A stretch of 64,000 nucleotides of DNA from Cupriavidus phytohabitans (lineage in GTDB: Bacteria > Pseudomonadota > Gammaproteobacteria > Burkholderiales > Burkholderiaceae), in NCBI RefSeq assembly GCF_000426345.1, contig NZ_AUFE01000040.1:1-64000 (forward strand). Direction: 5' to 3'. Shown here piece by piece: positions 52,070-61,511 of this stretch (positions are counted from its first letter, which is position 1; every line of letters begins with the position of its first letter). Made by a program: the position numbers and the translations under genes. The notes under the pieces were generated by a model. That model saw only the letters and a list, made by a program, of their open reading frames with translations. It made no database searches and was not told the DNA's origin.

Positions 52070-53236
52070 ATGAACGTATTCTGGTTTATCCCCACCCACG
52101 GCGACAGCCGCTACCTCGGCACCTCCGAAGGCGCGCGCGAAGTCAGTTTCGACTATATGAAGCAGGTCGCGGTGGCCGCCGATACGCTCGGCTATGAAGG
52201 GGTGCTGATCCCTACCGGTCGTTCTTGCGAAGACCCGTGGGTGGCGGCGGCGGCCCTGTCAGCCGTGACGCAGCGCCTCAAGTTCCTGGTGGCCGTGCGC
52301 CCGGGCCTGATGGCGCCGACGCTGGCCGCGCGCATGGCGGCCACGTTCGACCGCCTCTCCAATGGCCGGCTGCTGATCAACCTCGTCACCGGCGGCGACA
52401 CCGCCGAGCTGGAAGGCGATGGCCTGTTCCTCGACCACGGCGCGCGCTACGAGGCCTCGGCCGAGTTCCTGCGCATCTGGCGCGACGTGCTGGCGGCCAG
52501 CCATGACAGCGGCCAGATCGACTACCAGGGCAAGCATCTGAGCGTGAAGGGCGCGCGCGTCCTCTATCCGCCGCCGCAGCGGCCGCATCCGCCGGTGTAC
52601 TTCGGCGGCTCGTCGGCGCCGGCGCACGCGCTGGCGGGCGAGCAGGTCGATACCTACCTGACCTGGGGCGAACCACCGGCGGACGTGGCGCAGAAGCTGG
52701 AAGATGTGCGCCGGCATGCGGCCACGCATGGCCGCACGGTCCGCTTCGGCATCCGGCTGCACGTGATCGTGCGCGAGACCGATGCCGCCGCGTGGGCCGC
52801 CGCCGAAGACCTGATCAGCCGCCTCGACGATGAGACCGTGGCGCGCGCGCAGGCAGTGTTCGCAAAGATGGATTCGGAAGGGCAGCGCCGCATGGCCGCG
52901 CTGCATGCGGGCGGCAGTGCGCGCCGCACGCGCGAGGCGCTGGAAATCAGCCCCAACCTGTGGGCGGGCGTCGGCCTGGTGCGCGGCGGCGCGGGCACTG
53001 CGCTGGTGGGCGATCCGCACACCGTTGCCGGGCGCATGCGCGAGTACGCCGAACTCGGCATCGACACCTTCGTGCTGTCCGGTTATCCGCACCTGGAAGA
53101 GGCCTACCGCTTTGCCGAACTGGTGTTTCCGCTGCTGCCGCGCTCGGTGCGCGAGAAGTTGCCGGGCAAGGTGCTGTCGGGCCCGTTCGGCGAAGTCATG
53201 GCGACCGGCATCGTGCCGCGCGCCGCGCAAAGCTGA
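52070..53236 (+). CDS. ssuD: FMNH2-dependent alkanesulfonate monooxygenase
   Basis: A 388-residue luciferase-fold oxygenase releasing sulfite from alkanesulfonates. It has N-V-F-W-F-I-P-T-H-G-D at the start, G-R-S-C-E-D-P-W with the conserved cysteine near 54, and N-L-V-T-G-G-D. It lies 27 bases after ssuA. Confidence 0.95.
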   Translation: MNVFWFIPTHGDSRYLGTSEGAREVSFDYMKQVAVAADTLGYEGVLIPTGRSCEDPWVAAAALSAVTQRLKFLVAVRPGLMAPTLAARMAATFDRLSNGRLLINLVTGGDTAELEGDGLFLDHGARYEASAEFLRIWRDVLAASHDSGQIDYQGKHLSVKGARVLYPPPQRPHPPVYFGGSSAPAHALAGEQVDTYLTWGEPPADVAQKLEDVRRHAATHGRTVRFGIRLHVIVRETDAAAWAAAEDLISRLDDETVARAQAVFAKMDSEGQRRMAALHAGGSARRTREALEISPNLWAGVGLVRGGAGTALVGDPHTVAGRMREYAELGIDTFVLSGYPHLEEAYRFAELVFPLLPRSVREKLPGKVLSGPFGEVMATGIVPRAAQS

Positions 53237-53247
53237 AGGAGGACAGC

Positions 53248-54051
53248 ATGAGCGCTCCTCATCTTCCGTTGCCACGCCGACATCCAGCCGCGCTGGCGCG
53301 CGCCGTGGCGCCATGGATCGTGCCGGTGCTGCTGGTCGTGGTGTGGCAGGCGGCCTCGCAGAACGGCTGGCTGTCGAACCGCGTGCTGCCGGCCCCGCTG
53401 GCCGTGTTGCAGGCCGCATGGGACCTGGCCCGTTCGGGCGAGTTGTGGAAACACGTTGGCGTCAGCACCTGGCGCGCGCTGGCCGGGTTTGCCATTGGCG
53501 GCGGGCTGGGCCTGCTGCTGGGGCTGCTGACCGGCACCTTTCGCGGCGCGGCCACGCTGCTCGACAGCACGCTGCAGATGGTGCGCAATATCCCGCCGCT
53601 GGCGCTGATCCCGCTGGTGATCCTGTGGTTCGGCATCGACGAGAGCGCCAAGCTGTTCCTGGTGGCGCTGGGGGTGTTCTTCCCGGTGTACCTGAACACC
53701 TGCCACGGCATCCGCTCGGTCGATACCGGGCTGGTGGAGATGGCGCGCAGCTACGGGCTGTCCGGCTGGCAGCTCTGCCGTGAAGTGATCCTGCCCGGGG
53801 CGTTGCCGGGGATCCTGGTGGGCGTGCGTTTTTCGCTCGGGTTGATGTGGGTGATCCTGATCGTCGCGGAGACCATCTCCGCGCAATCCGGCATCGGCTA
53901 CATGACCATGAACGCGCGCGAATTCCTGCAGACCGATGTGGTGCTGGTGGGCATCCTGCTCTATGCGCTGCTGGGCAAGCTGGCCGACTTGCTGTCACGC
54001 GGGCTGGAGCGCTACTGGCTGCGCTGGCACCCCGGCTACGCAGCCGCCTGA
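53248..54051 (+). CDS. ssuC: Sulfonate ABC permease SsuC
   Basis: A 267-residue inner-membrane permease with about six hydrophobic segments and the coupling loop E-M-A-R-S-Y-G-L-S. GGAGGA precedes ATG 53248, which lies 11 bases after ssuD. Confidence 0.92.
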   Translation: MSAPHLPLPRRHPAALARAVAPWIVPVLLVVVWQAASQNGWLSNRVLPAPLAVLQAAWDLARSGELWKHVGVSTWRALAGFAIGGGLGLLLGLLTGTFRGAATLLDSTLQMVRNIPPLALIPLVILWFGIDESAKLFLVALGVFFPVYLNTCHGIRSVDTGLVEMARSYGLSGWQLCREVILPGALPGILVGVRFSLGLMWVILIVAETISAQSGIGYMTMNAREFLQTDVVLVGILLYALLGKLADLLSRGLERYWLRWHPGYAAA

Positions 54052-54087
54052 AACACGCAACGCCGCACGCGCGGCAGGGAGATCGAC

Positions 54088-55029
54088 ATGCAGATGTATC
54101 CGGTGGAACAGGCCGCGCTGGTCGAACTGGAAGCGGGCCTCGCGCACCGCGAGGCAGTCAGGCACGAGGCAGCGGCACCGCGCCGCCATGGAGGCGTCGC
54201 GCTGCGCTTGCGCCAGGTGGTCAAGCGCTATGACGGCCGCGAAGTGCTGCACGATGTGGCGCTCGACGTGGCGCCGGGCGAGTTCGTCGCCATCGTCGGG
54301 CGCAGCGGCTGCGGCAAGAGCACGCTGCTGCGGCTGGTGGCGGGGCTGGAAGGGACTGACGGCGGCACCATTGCGATCGACGGTGACACGCATGACCACG
54401 TGAGAAGCCGCCGCGGGCGCGGCGCCGACGTGCGCGTGATGTTCCAGGACGCGCGGCTGCTGCCGTGGAAGCGCGTGCTGGACAACGTGGCGCTGGGCCT
54501 GCCGCGCGCGCGGCGCGGCGAAGCGGGCGAGGTGCTGGCGCAGGTGGGCCTGGCCGAGCGCGCGCAGGCGTGGCCCGCAAGGCTGTCCGGCGGGCAGCGG
54601 CAGCGCGTGGCGCTGGCGCGCGCGCTGGTGCATCACCCGCAGTTGCTGCTGCTCGATGAGCCGCTGGGCGCGCTGGATGCGCTCACGCGCATCGAAATGC
54701 AGGGGCTGATCGAAGGCCTGTGGCGGCGGCTTGGCTTCACGGCGCTGCTGGTGACGCACGACGTCTCCGAGGCCGTGGCACTGGCTGACCGTATCGTGCT
54801 GATCGAGGATGGCCATATCGCCATGGACGAGCGCGTGGCGCTGGCGCGGCCGCGCCAGCGCGGCGACGCCGGCTTCGCGCGCCTGGAAGCCGCGGTGCTG
54901 CAGCGGGTGATGCGGCAAGCGCCGGCGGCTTCTTCGCCCCTCGATGCGGCAATGAAGCGCCGTGCGCAGCGCATCGACAAGGGCGCGCACATCGACAGGC
55001 CGGAATCTTCATTCGCCGCCGCCCGCTGA
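54088..55029 (+). CDS. ssuB: Sulfonate ABC ATPase SsuB
   Basis: A 313-residue ATPase: Walker A G-R-S-G-C-G-K-S-T, signature L-S-G-G-Q-R-Q-R-V-A-L-A-R and L-L-L-L-D-E-P-L-G-A. It carries about 40 extra residues at each end compared with E. coli SsuB. Last gene of the ssu unit. Confidence 0.92.
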   Translation: MQMYPVEQAALVELEAGLAHREAVRHEAAAPRRHGGVALRLRQVVKRYDGREVLHDVALDVAPGEFVAIVGRSGCGKSTLLRLVAGLEGTDGGTIAIDGDTHDHVRSRRGRGADVRVMFQDARLLPWKRVLDNVALGLPRARRGEAGEVLAQVGLAERAQAWPARLSGGQRQRVALARALVHHPQLLLLDEPLGALDALTRIEMQGLIEGLWRRLGFTALLVTHDVSEAVALADRIVLIEDGHIAMDERVALARPRQRGDAGFARLEAAVLQRVMRQAPAASSPLDAAMKRRAQRIDKGAHIDRPESSFAAAR

Positions 55030-55134
55030 ACTCCTATCATGAGCAGGCAGGCGCGCGCGGCGACAGCAGCGCCGTTGCCATCACCAATCCGGCCATGGGA
55101 CCCGACGTGGTCCGGTCAACCGAAGGAAATCGCC

Positions 55135-55998
55135 ATGCCAGGCGTGCATGAACCCGCCAGCGCAGCCACTCCGCTGCAACGCTATCTGGAATCGCTGCCG
55201 CGCCGGCCGCTGGCCGACCGGCAACTGTGGCGCGACGCGCGCGGGCAGGTGCAGGGACAATTCTTCAATTGCTCGCTGACCAGCGCCTTCGAGCCGCTGG
55301 TGACCCTGGCCGACCGCGCGGTGGTCGCGCATGAAGGCTCGATCCATACTTATGCCGACGATGGCGTGGGCCTGGCGGCGTGGAAGCTTTTCGCGATGGC
55401 CGCCGACGACACCACGCTGGTGTCGCTGGACCGCCTGTCGCGGCTGCTGCACGCGATCAACTACTTTGCCGCCGACGGTGCGCACAAGCTGGTGCTGAAC
55501 GTGCACAACCGGCTGCTTGCCGCGGTCGCCGACGATCACGGCGCCGCGTTCCGGCGCGCACTGCAGTCGCTGGGGTTGCCGCTGGAGCGCTTCGTGATCC
55601 AGGTGCCGGCCAGCGCCAACGACGACCTGCCGCTGCTGCTGCATGTGGTCGGCAACTATCGCCGCAACGGCTTCGCGGTCAGCCTGCAGGCGTCGGATCC
55701 GGCCGAGGCGGGCGCGCTGATGGCGCATGCGTTGCCGGACTGGCTCAAGCTCGACATGCGCCGCACCTGGACCGATCGCCAGCTGGCGGGGCTGCGCGCC
55801 AGCGCCGTCAGCGCCGGCGTTACGCTGATCGGGCGGCGGCTGCAGAACGCCGAAAGCGTGGAGCGGCTGCAGGCGGCAGGCATCGGCCTGGGGCAGGGCG
55901 CTTTCGCCGGCGCGCTGGTCAGCACGGCCGGCCTGCGGGCACAAGTGGCGGCCACGGGCGCGCCAGCGGCACACGAACTCAGCAAGGAGCCGGTATGA
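55135..55998 (+). CDS. Degenerate EAL-domain protein
   Basis: A 287-residue protein whose last 230 residues follow the EAL fold (F-E-P-L-V-T-L-A-D-R-A-V-V-A-H-E-G-S, then N-V-H-N-R-L-L, V-I-Q-V-P-A, L-K-L-D-M-R and G-I-G-L-G-Q-G-A-F-A-G). The signature E-A-L reads E-G-S, and other metal-binding acids are not conserved, so cyclic-di-GMP hydrolysis is not expected; it may bind a partner or nucleotide. It sits between ssuB and the cys genes and overlaps the frameshifted hydrolase by 4 bases. Confidence 0.7.
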   Translation: MPGVHEPASAATPLQRYLESLPRRPLADRQLWRDARGQVQGQFFNCSLTSAFEPLVTLADRAVVAHEGSIHTYADDGVGLAAWKLFAMAADDTTLVSLDRLSRLLHAINYFAADGAHKLVLNVHNRLLAAVADDHGAAFRRALQSLGLPLERFVIQVPASANDDLPLLLHVVGNYRRNGFAVSLQASDPAEAGALMAHALPDWLKLDMRRTWTDRQLAGLRASAVSAGVTLIGRRLQNAESVERLQAAGIGLGQGAFAGALVSTAGLRAQVAATGAPAAHELSKEPV

Positions 55999-56679
55999 CG
56001 CGAGCGATCGGAGCATCGGCAGGGCCATCATCGGCGGCGCATGGTACCCGCCTGGAAATTCCGCGACACCTGCAGGTGCTGACCGTGCCGGGCCTGCATG
56101 GCAGCGGCCCGGGGCACTGGCAGAGCCGCTGGGAGAAGCGCTTCCCGGACTGGCAGCGCGTGGAGCAGCATGACTGGGCGCCCGAGCCTGCCGCTGTGGG
56201 CCGAGCGCGTCTCGGAAGGCGTGATGCGGGCGCAACGCGTGGCCACGCGCGGCGCGGTGCTGGTGGCGCATAGCTTCGGCTGCCTGGCGACGCTGCGGCA
56301 GGCGTCGCTGGACCCGGCGGGCATTGCCGGCGCGATGCTGGTGGCGCCGGCCGATCCCGACAAGTTCGCCGTCGCCAGCCTGCTGCCGACCTACCGCCTG
56401 CCGTTCCCGACCATCCTGGTGGCCAGCCGCAACGATCCGTGGATGCCGCAGCGCACCGCCTTCAGCTGGGGCACGCTGTGGGGCAGTGAACTGGTCGATG
56501 CCGGCAACCTGGGGCATATCAACGCCGATTCGGATCTGGGCGACTGGGCCGAGGGCCTGGAGCTGGTGGGCACGCTGGTGCAGCGTATCGCGAATGCACG
56601 GGATGCCGGGGCTACTGAAGTGATGTCCGCGGCATGGGAAGCCGGGCTGGAAGTGGCGCCGGGCGCTCCATATATCTAA
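55995..56679 (+). pseudogene. Alpha/beta hydrolase (RBBP9/YdeN type) with a frameshift
   Basis: The first part (V-P-G-L-H-G-S-G-P-G-H-W-Q-S-R-W-E ... V-E-Q-H-D-W) and the second part (L-W-A-E-R-V ... L-V-A-H-S-F-G-C-L-A-T, then L-G-H-I-N-A-D-S) are in different frames; together they make one serine hydrolase with a complete Ser/His set. The shift is at about 56,176-56,181. Loss of two bases, or one extra, in TGGGCGCCC would explain it. Either a recent mutation or a sequencing error. ATG 55995 overlaps the EAL stop, so the pair formed an operon. Confidence 0.75.
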
Positions 56680-56816
56680 ATCGTCTAAGAAAATTCAGAA
56701 AGATTCGTTCTGTTTATAAGGGTGGGTCTGCAGAATCTGTCTCGTAGGCCGGCGCAATATGCGCGGGCGTCATAAGGATCCGGTGTCCGAAGCCGGCCGA
56801 CGACAGACGAGACGAC
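56680..56816 (+). promoter_or_regulatory. AT-rich promoter region of cysTWA
   Basis: The 137-base gap is unusually AT-rich at 56,670-56,725 (ATCTAAATCGTC, then TTCTGTTTATAAGG), unlike the surrounding DNA. Such regions upstream of cys genes usually carry the CysB activator site; the regulator is encoded in the same cluster. Confidence 0.45.
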
Positions 56817-57770
56817 ATGCCACCCTCCCTATCTCTGGCGGATGCCCCCACGCCGGGCATCCCCGATGCGCCGGCCTCGCGTGCGCCGCGCGGTCCCGCC
56901 AGGCAGCGCTTTACCGTGCTTCCCGGCTTCGGCCTGTCGCTGGGCTTCACGCTGTTCTACCTGACGCTGATCGTCCTGGTCCCGCTGTCGGCGACGTTCC
57001 TGAAGACGTTCACGATGACCTGGGACGCGTTCTGGACGGCGATCACGGCGCCGCGCGTGGTGGCATCGCTGCAGCTGAGCTTCGGCGCGTCGCTGGTCGC
57101 GGCCATCGCCAATACCGTGTTCGGGCTGATTGTCGCGTGGGTGCTGGTGCGCTACCGCTTTTCCGGCAAGCGCCTGATCGATGCGCTGGTCGACCTGCCG
57201 TTCGCGCTGCCGACCGCGGTGGCCGGCATCGCGCTGACCGCGCTGTTCGCCGGCAACGGCTGGATCGGCCGCTACCTCGAGCCACTCGGCATCAAGGTTG
57301 CATTCACGCCGCTGGGCGTGGTGGTGGCGCTGACCTTCATTGGCCTGCCGTTCGTGGTGCGCACGGTGCAGCCGGTGCTCGAAGACGTGGAGCAGGAACT
57401 GGAAGAGGCGGCCGCCAGCCTGGGCGCCAACCGGCTGCAGACCTTCCGGCGCGTGATCCTGCCGGCGATCCTGCCGGCGCTGCTGACGGGTTTCGCGCTG
57501 TCCTTCGCGCGCGCCACCGGCGAGTACGGTTCGGTGGTCTTTATCTCCGGCAACATGCCGATGGTGTCGGAGATCGCGCCGCTGATGATCTATTCCAAGC
57601 TGGAGCAATACGACTATGCGGGCGCCACCGCGGTGGCGGTGGTGATGCTGGTGATCTCGTTCGGGCTGCTGCTGTTGATCAACCTGCTGCAGGCGTGGAC
57701 GCGCCGCCACCAGTCGGGTGCGCGCGCTGCCCTCGCAACGGAAGCGCCCGCGACGGGCAAGGAGTTCTGA
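56817..57770 (+). CDS. cysT: Sulfate/thiosulfate ABC permease CysT
   Basis: A 317-residue inner-membrane permease (also called CysU). It has about six helices, D-L-P-F-A-L-P-T-A-V-A-G-I and the EAA loop E-E-A-A-A-S-L-G-A. E-Y-G-S-V-V-F-I-S-G-N is characteristic. Confidence 0.94.
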   Translation: MPPSLSLADAPTPGIPDAPASRAPRGPARQRFTVLPGFGLSLGFTLFYLTLIVLVPLSATFLKTFTMTWDAFWTAITAPRVVASLQLSFGASLVAAIANTVFGLIVAWVLVRYRFSGKRLIDALVDLPFALPTAVAGIALTALFAGNGWIGRYLEPLGIKVAFTPLGVVVALTFIGLPFVVRTVQPVLEDVEQELEEAAASLGANRLQTFRRVILPAILPALLTGFALSFARATGEYGSVVFISGNMPMVSEIAPLMIYSKLEQYDYAGATAVAVVMLVISFGLLLLINLLQAWTRRHQSGARAALATEAPATGKEF

Positions 57771-57771
57771 C

Positions 57772-58737
57772 ATGGCGGGCGCGGTTTCGGGACGCCTGGG
57801 CGCGCAGCGCCAGGACCGGGTCCATCACCAGTTCGACGCCACCGGCGAGGCACCGTGGGTGCGCTATACGCTGATCATGCTGGCGGTGCTGTTCCTCACG
57901 CTGTTCCTGTTCGTGCCGCTGGCTTCGGTCTTCTATGAAGCGCTGCGCAAGGGCGTGCAGACCTACTGGGAAGCGCTGGTCGAGCCCGACGCGCTGGCCG
58001 CGATCCAGCTCACGCTGACGGTGGCGGCGATCGCGGTGCCGCTGAACGTGGTGTTCGGCGTGGCGGCGGCGTGGGCCATCGCCAAGTTCGAGTTTCGCGG
58101 CAAGAACCTGCTGATCACGTTGATCGACCTGCCGTTCTCGGTGTCGCCGGTGATCTCGGGCCTGGTCTACGTGCTGCTGTTCGGCGCGCAGGGCTGGTTC
58201 GGCCCGTGGCTGGAAGCGCATGACATCAAGATCATGTTCGCGGTGCCCGGCATCGTGCTGGCGACGATCTTCGTGACCTTCCCATTCGTGGCGCGCGAGC
58301 TGATCCCGCTGATGCAGGCGCAGGGCAGTGAAGAGGAAGAAGCCGCGATCGTGCTGGGCGCCTCGGGCTGGCAGACCTTCCGCCATATCACGCTGCCCAA
58401 TATCCGCTGGGGCCTGCTGTACGGCGTGATCCTGTGCAATGCGCGGGCGATGGGCGAGTTCGGCGCGGTGTCGGTGGTGTCGGGCCATATCCGTGGGCTG
58501 ACCAACACCATGCCGCTGCACGTTGAGATCCTTTACAACGAGTACAACTTCGCGGCGGCCTTCGCGGTGGCCTCGCTGCTGACGCTGCTGGCGCTGGTCA
58601 CCCTCGGCATCAAGACGCTGGTGGAATGGCGCGCGCGCAAAGAGACGGAAGAGGCCGTGATCGAGCGGCCAATTGGAACAGCAGGAACAGCAGGAACAGC
58701 AGGCACGGCGGGAACCCCCCTGCAAGCATCGGTATAA
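57772..58737 (+). CDS. cysW: Sulfate/thiosulfate ABC permease CysW
   Basis: A 321-residue permease partner of CysT, starting one base after its stop. It shows D-L-P-F-S-V-S-P-V-I-S-G and E-F-G-A-V-S-V-V-S-G-H-I. The C-terminus ends in five tandem G-T-A-like units made by a 9-bp DNA repeat (58675-58715), beyond the conserved domain. Confidence 0.94.
   Translation: MAGAVSGRLGAQRQDRVHHQFDATGEAPWVRYTLIMLAVLFLTLFLFVPLASVFYEALRKGVQTYWEALVEPDALAAIQLTLTVAAIAVPLNVVFGVAAAWAIAKFEFRGKNLLITLIDLPFSVSPVISGLVYVLLFGAQGWFGPWLEAHDIKIMFAVPGIVLATIFVTFPFVARELIPLMQAQGSEEEEAAIVLGASGWQTFRHITLPNIRWGLLYGVILCNARAMGEFGAVSVVSGHIRGLTNTMPLHVEILYNEYNFAAAFAVASLLTLLALVTLGIKTLVEWRARKETEEAVIERPIGTAGTAGTAGTAGTPLQASV
58675..58715 (+). 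repeat. 9-bp tandem repeat in the cysW 3' end
   Basis: GGAACAGCA occurs three times exactly and once degenerate, encoding G-T-A units. Being in frame with unit length 9, slippage would add or remove three residues without a frameshift. Confidence 0.8.
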
Positions 58738-58749
58738 GGAAACGGCATC

Positions 58750-59862
58750 ATGAGCATCCAGGTCAAGAACGTAGAGAAGCGCTTTGGCGATTTTGTCGCG
58801 CTGGACAATGTCTCGCTCGATTTCGATGAAGGCGAGCTGACCGCGCTGCTGGGTCCGTCCGGTTGCGGCAAGACCACGCTGCTGCGCATCATCGCCGGGC
58901 TGGAGCGCGCCGACGCGGGCCAGATCGTGCTGGCCGGGCGCGATGCCTCGGACCAGCATGTGCGCCAGCGCCAGGTGGGCTTCGTGTTCCAGCACTATGC
59001 GCTGTTCAAGCATATGAGCGTGTTCGAGAACGTGGCCTTCGGCCTGCGCGTGAAGCCGCGTGCCGAACGCCCGAGCGAAGCGCAGATCCGCGAGAAGGTG
59101 CATTCGCTGCTCGACCTGGTCCAGCTCGACTGGCTGGCCGACCGCTACCCATCGCAGCTGTCCGGCGGCCAGCGCCAGCGGATCGCCCTGGCCCGCGCAC
59201 TGGCGGTGGAGCCGCGCGTGCTGCTGCTCGATGAGCCCTTTGGCGCGCTCGACGCCAAGGTGCGCAAGGAACTGCGCCGCTGGCTGCGCCGCCTGCACGA
59301 CGAGCTGCATGTGACCAGCGTATTCGTCACGCACGATCAGGAAGAAGCGCTCGAAGTGGCCGACCAGGTGGTGCTGATGAACCGCGGCCACGTCGAACAG
59401 TACGGCTCGCCCGAAGCGGTCTACAACCATCCGGCCACGCCGTTCGTGTTCGGCTTCCTCGGCAACGTGAACCTGTTCCACGGGCGGCTGGAAGTGGGCG
59501 AGAGCGGCGGCCTGCTGCATACCGGCGAGGCGGTGCTGCCGGTGGTCGGCAGCGGCCACGAGGCTGCAGGCGATGCGGTCGCGTATGTCCGTCCGCACGA
59601 CCTGGACCTGGAGCGCTATTCGCCCGGTGCCGACGGCATCGCCGTGACCCTGCGCCGGGCGCTGACGCTGGGCCCGGTAGCCCAGCTCGAACTCGAGCGT
59701 GAAGACAACCAGGACGTGATCGAAGTGGCGCTTCCGCTCGAGCGCTTCCGCCATGCGGGCTTCCGCGAGGGCGAACTGCTCGCCGTGCGGCCGCGCCAGC
59801 TGCGCGTCTTTACGCAAGCCAACGGCACCGCGTCAATCAAAAAACAAGAGGCCGCTCGATGA
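58750..59862 (+). CDS. cysA: Sulfate/thiosulfate ABC ATPase CysA
   Basis: A 370-residue ATPase. Walker A G-P-S-G-C-G-K-T-T, signature L-S-G-G-Q-R-Q-R-I-A-L-A-R and D-E-P-F-G-A-L-D-A, with a C-terminal TOBE-like regulatory part (about 240-355). It overlaps the cysB start by 4 bases. Confidence 0.95.
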   Translation: MSIQVKNVEKRFGDFVALDNVSLDFDEGELTALLGPSGCGKTTLLRIIAGLERADAGQIVLAGRDASDQHVRQRQVGFVFQHYALFKHMSVFENVAFGLRVKPRAERPSEAQIREKVHSLLDLVQLDWLADRYPSQLSGGQRQRIALARALAVEPRVLLLDEPFGALDAKVRKELRRWLRRLHDELHVTSVFVTHDQEEALEVADQVVLMNRGHVEQYGSPEAVYNHPATPFVFGFLGNVNLFHGRLEVGESGGLLHTGEAVLPVVGSGHEAAGDAVAYVRPHDLDLERYSPGADGIAVTLRRALTLGPVAQLELEREDNQDVIEVALPLERFRHAGFREGELLAVRPRQLRVFTQANGTASIKKQEAAR

Positions 59863-60803
59863 ACTTCCAGCAACTCCGATCGATCCGTGAGGCGGTACGC
59901 CGCCAGTTCAACCTGACCGAGGTCGCCAACGCGCTCTACACCTCGCAGCCCGGCGTGTCGCGCCAGATCCGCGAGCTGGAGGAAGAGCTGGGCGTGGAGA
60001 TCTTCGAGCGCTACGGCAAGCGCCTGACCGGGCTGACCGAGCCTGGCCGCGAGATCGTGCGCATTGTCGAGCGCCTGCTGCTTGAAGCCGAGAACCTGCG
60101 CCAGGCCGGCGACGAGTTTGCCGGCCGCCATGTCGGGCGCCTGACCGTGGCCACCACGCACACGCAGGCCCGCTACGCGCTGCCGCGCGTGGTGCAGGCC
60201 TTCCGCCGCGAGTACCCGCACGTGACGCTCGCCCTGCAGGAAGCGTCGCCGATGCATATCGTCGAGCTGCTGCTGACGGGGCAGGCCGATATCGGCATCG
60301 CCACCGAAGCGCTGGCGACCGAAGCCGGGCTGACCTCGTTCGAAGCCTACAGCTGGCAGCACGTGCTGGTGGTCTCGCCCGACCATCCGCTCACGCGCCT
60401 GCCCGAGCCGACGCTGGAGGACGTGGCCGGCTTCCAGCTCATCACCTACGATGCCGGCTTTACCGGCCGCCGCAAGATCGACACGGCCTTCGCCGAAGCC
60501 GGCCTGCAGCCGGAAATCGTGCTGACCGCGCTGGACGCCGACGTGATCAAGACCTACGCCGAGCTGGAGCTGGGCGTGGGCATCATCGCCTCGATGGCGT
60601 ACGACGAGCGCAAGGACTCGGGCCTGGTGCGCATCAACGCCGACCACCTGTTCGCGCCCAATACCACCAGCGTGGCCGTGCGCCGCGGCGCCTACCTGCG
60701 CGGATATGCGCACGCCTTCATCAATATGTTCGCGCCGCACCTGTCGCGCGACACCGTCAGCAGCGCGCTGTCGGAGCAGGACCGGCAGGTGCTGGCGGCC
60801 TGA
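59859..60803 (+). CDS. cysB: LysR-type sulfur regulator CysB
   Basis: A 314-residue regulator. The N-terminal HTH is L-T-E-V-A-N-A-L-Y-T-S-Q-P-G-V-S-R-Q-I. The effector domain has T-T-H-T-Q-A-R-Y, typical of CysB/Cbl, which sense sulfate, acetylserine or APS. Its overlap with cysA means the activator is produced with its own targets, giving positive feedback. CysB and Cbl cannot be separated firmly by eye. Confidence 0.88.
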   Translation: MNFQQLRSIREAVRRQFNLTEVANALYTSQPGVSRQIRELEEELGVEIFERYGKRLTGLTEPGREIVRIVERLLLEAENLRQAGDEFAGRHVGRLTVATTHTQARYALPRVVQAFRREYPHVTLALQEASPMHIVELLLTGQADIGIATEALATEAGLTSFEAYSWQHVLVVSPDHPLTRLPEPTLEDVAGFQLITYDAGFTGRRKIDTAFAEAGLQPEIVLTALDADVIKTYAELELGVGIIASMAYDERKDSGLVRINADHLFAPNTTSVAVRRGAYLRGYAHAFINMFAPHLSRDTVSSALSEQDRQVLAA

Positions 60804-61088
60804 GCGGCATTCCCCGTCAGCCGTGCACGGGCGTTGCCCGGCTCCGCATGGCGCCGGCGGCACTCCACCGCGTGCCGCGCGCGCCGTCTGCCCCTGCACG
60901 GTGCCGTTCGCGCCCCGTGTCCACCGTTCGTCGCAACAGGCTTTCTTCGTGCCCGGGTGAAGGGTAAAGTCCCTGCACGTGGCGCGCATTGCCAGTCAGG
61001 CCTGCGCGGCACGCCTTCCGCAGTGCAACAGATATTGCGCGCGGCTGCCCGCCGGGCAAGGAAAGAGGGGCAAGGGAGAGAGACGATC

Positions 61089-61502
61089 ATGCGTGACGAA
61101 CCGCTGCTGCGCTGGCAGTGGCGCGGCTATGGCCGCAACCACCAGCATCCCCGCAACCTGCTGCTGCATATCGTGGCCGTGCCGATGTTCATGGCGGGCA
61201 CGGTACTGTGCGCCTACGGCATCCTGCGGCTGAGCCTGCCTGCGGTGGCGCTGGGACTGGTGTGCATGGGCATGTCGCTGGCACTGCAGGGGCGCGGGCA
61301 CCGGCTGGAGGCCAACGCGCCGGAGCCGTTTGCCGGCCCGGCGGATATCGCCGGACGTATCTTCGCCGAGCAATGGATCACCTTCCCGCGTTATGTGCTG
61401 TCAGGCCAATGGTGGCGTGCGCTGGCCGGGGAGTGTGGCACACGCGTCACGTCGGGGGATTGCGCCAATTGCGCCGATTGCGCCGAGACTGGCCAGCGCT
61501 AA
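61089..61502 (+). CDS. Mpo1-like (DUF962) membrane protein
   Basis: A 137-residue protein with two or three hydrophobic segments. The conserved histidines of the Mpo1 family (H-Q-H-P-R-N-L-L-L-H and G-H-R-L-E-A-N-A-P-E-P-F) suggest an iron-dependent lipid dioxygenase, as in yeast Mpo1. The C-terminus has a short repeat giving D-C-A-N-C-A-D-C-A. It lies 9 bases before the histidine-kinase gene. Confidence 0.75.
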   Translation: MRDEPLLRWQWRGYGRNHQHPRNLLLHIVAVPMFMAGTVLCAYGILRLSLPAVALGLVCMGMSLALQGRGHRLEANAPEPFAGPADIAGRIFAEQWITFPRYVLSGQWWRALAGECGTRVTSGDCANCADCAETGQR

Positions 61503-61511
61503 CATACCGCC

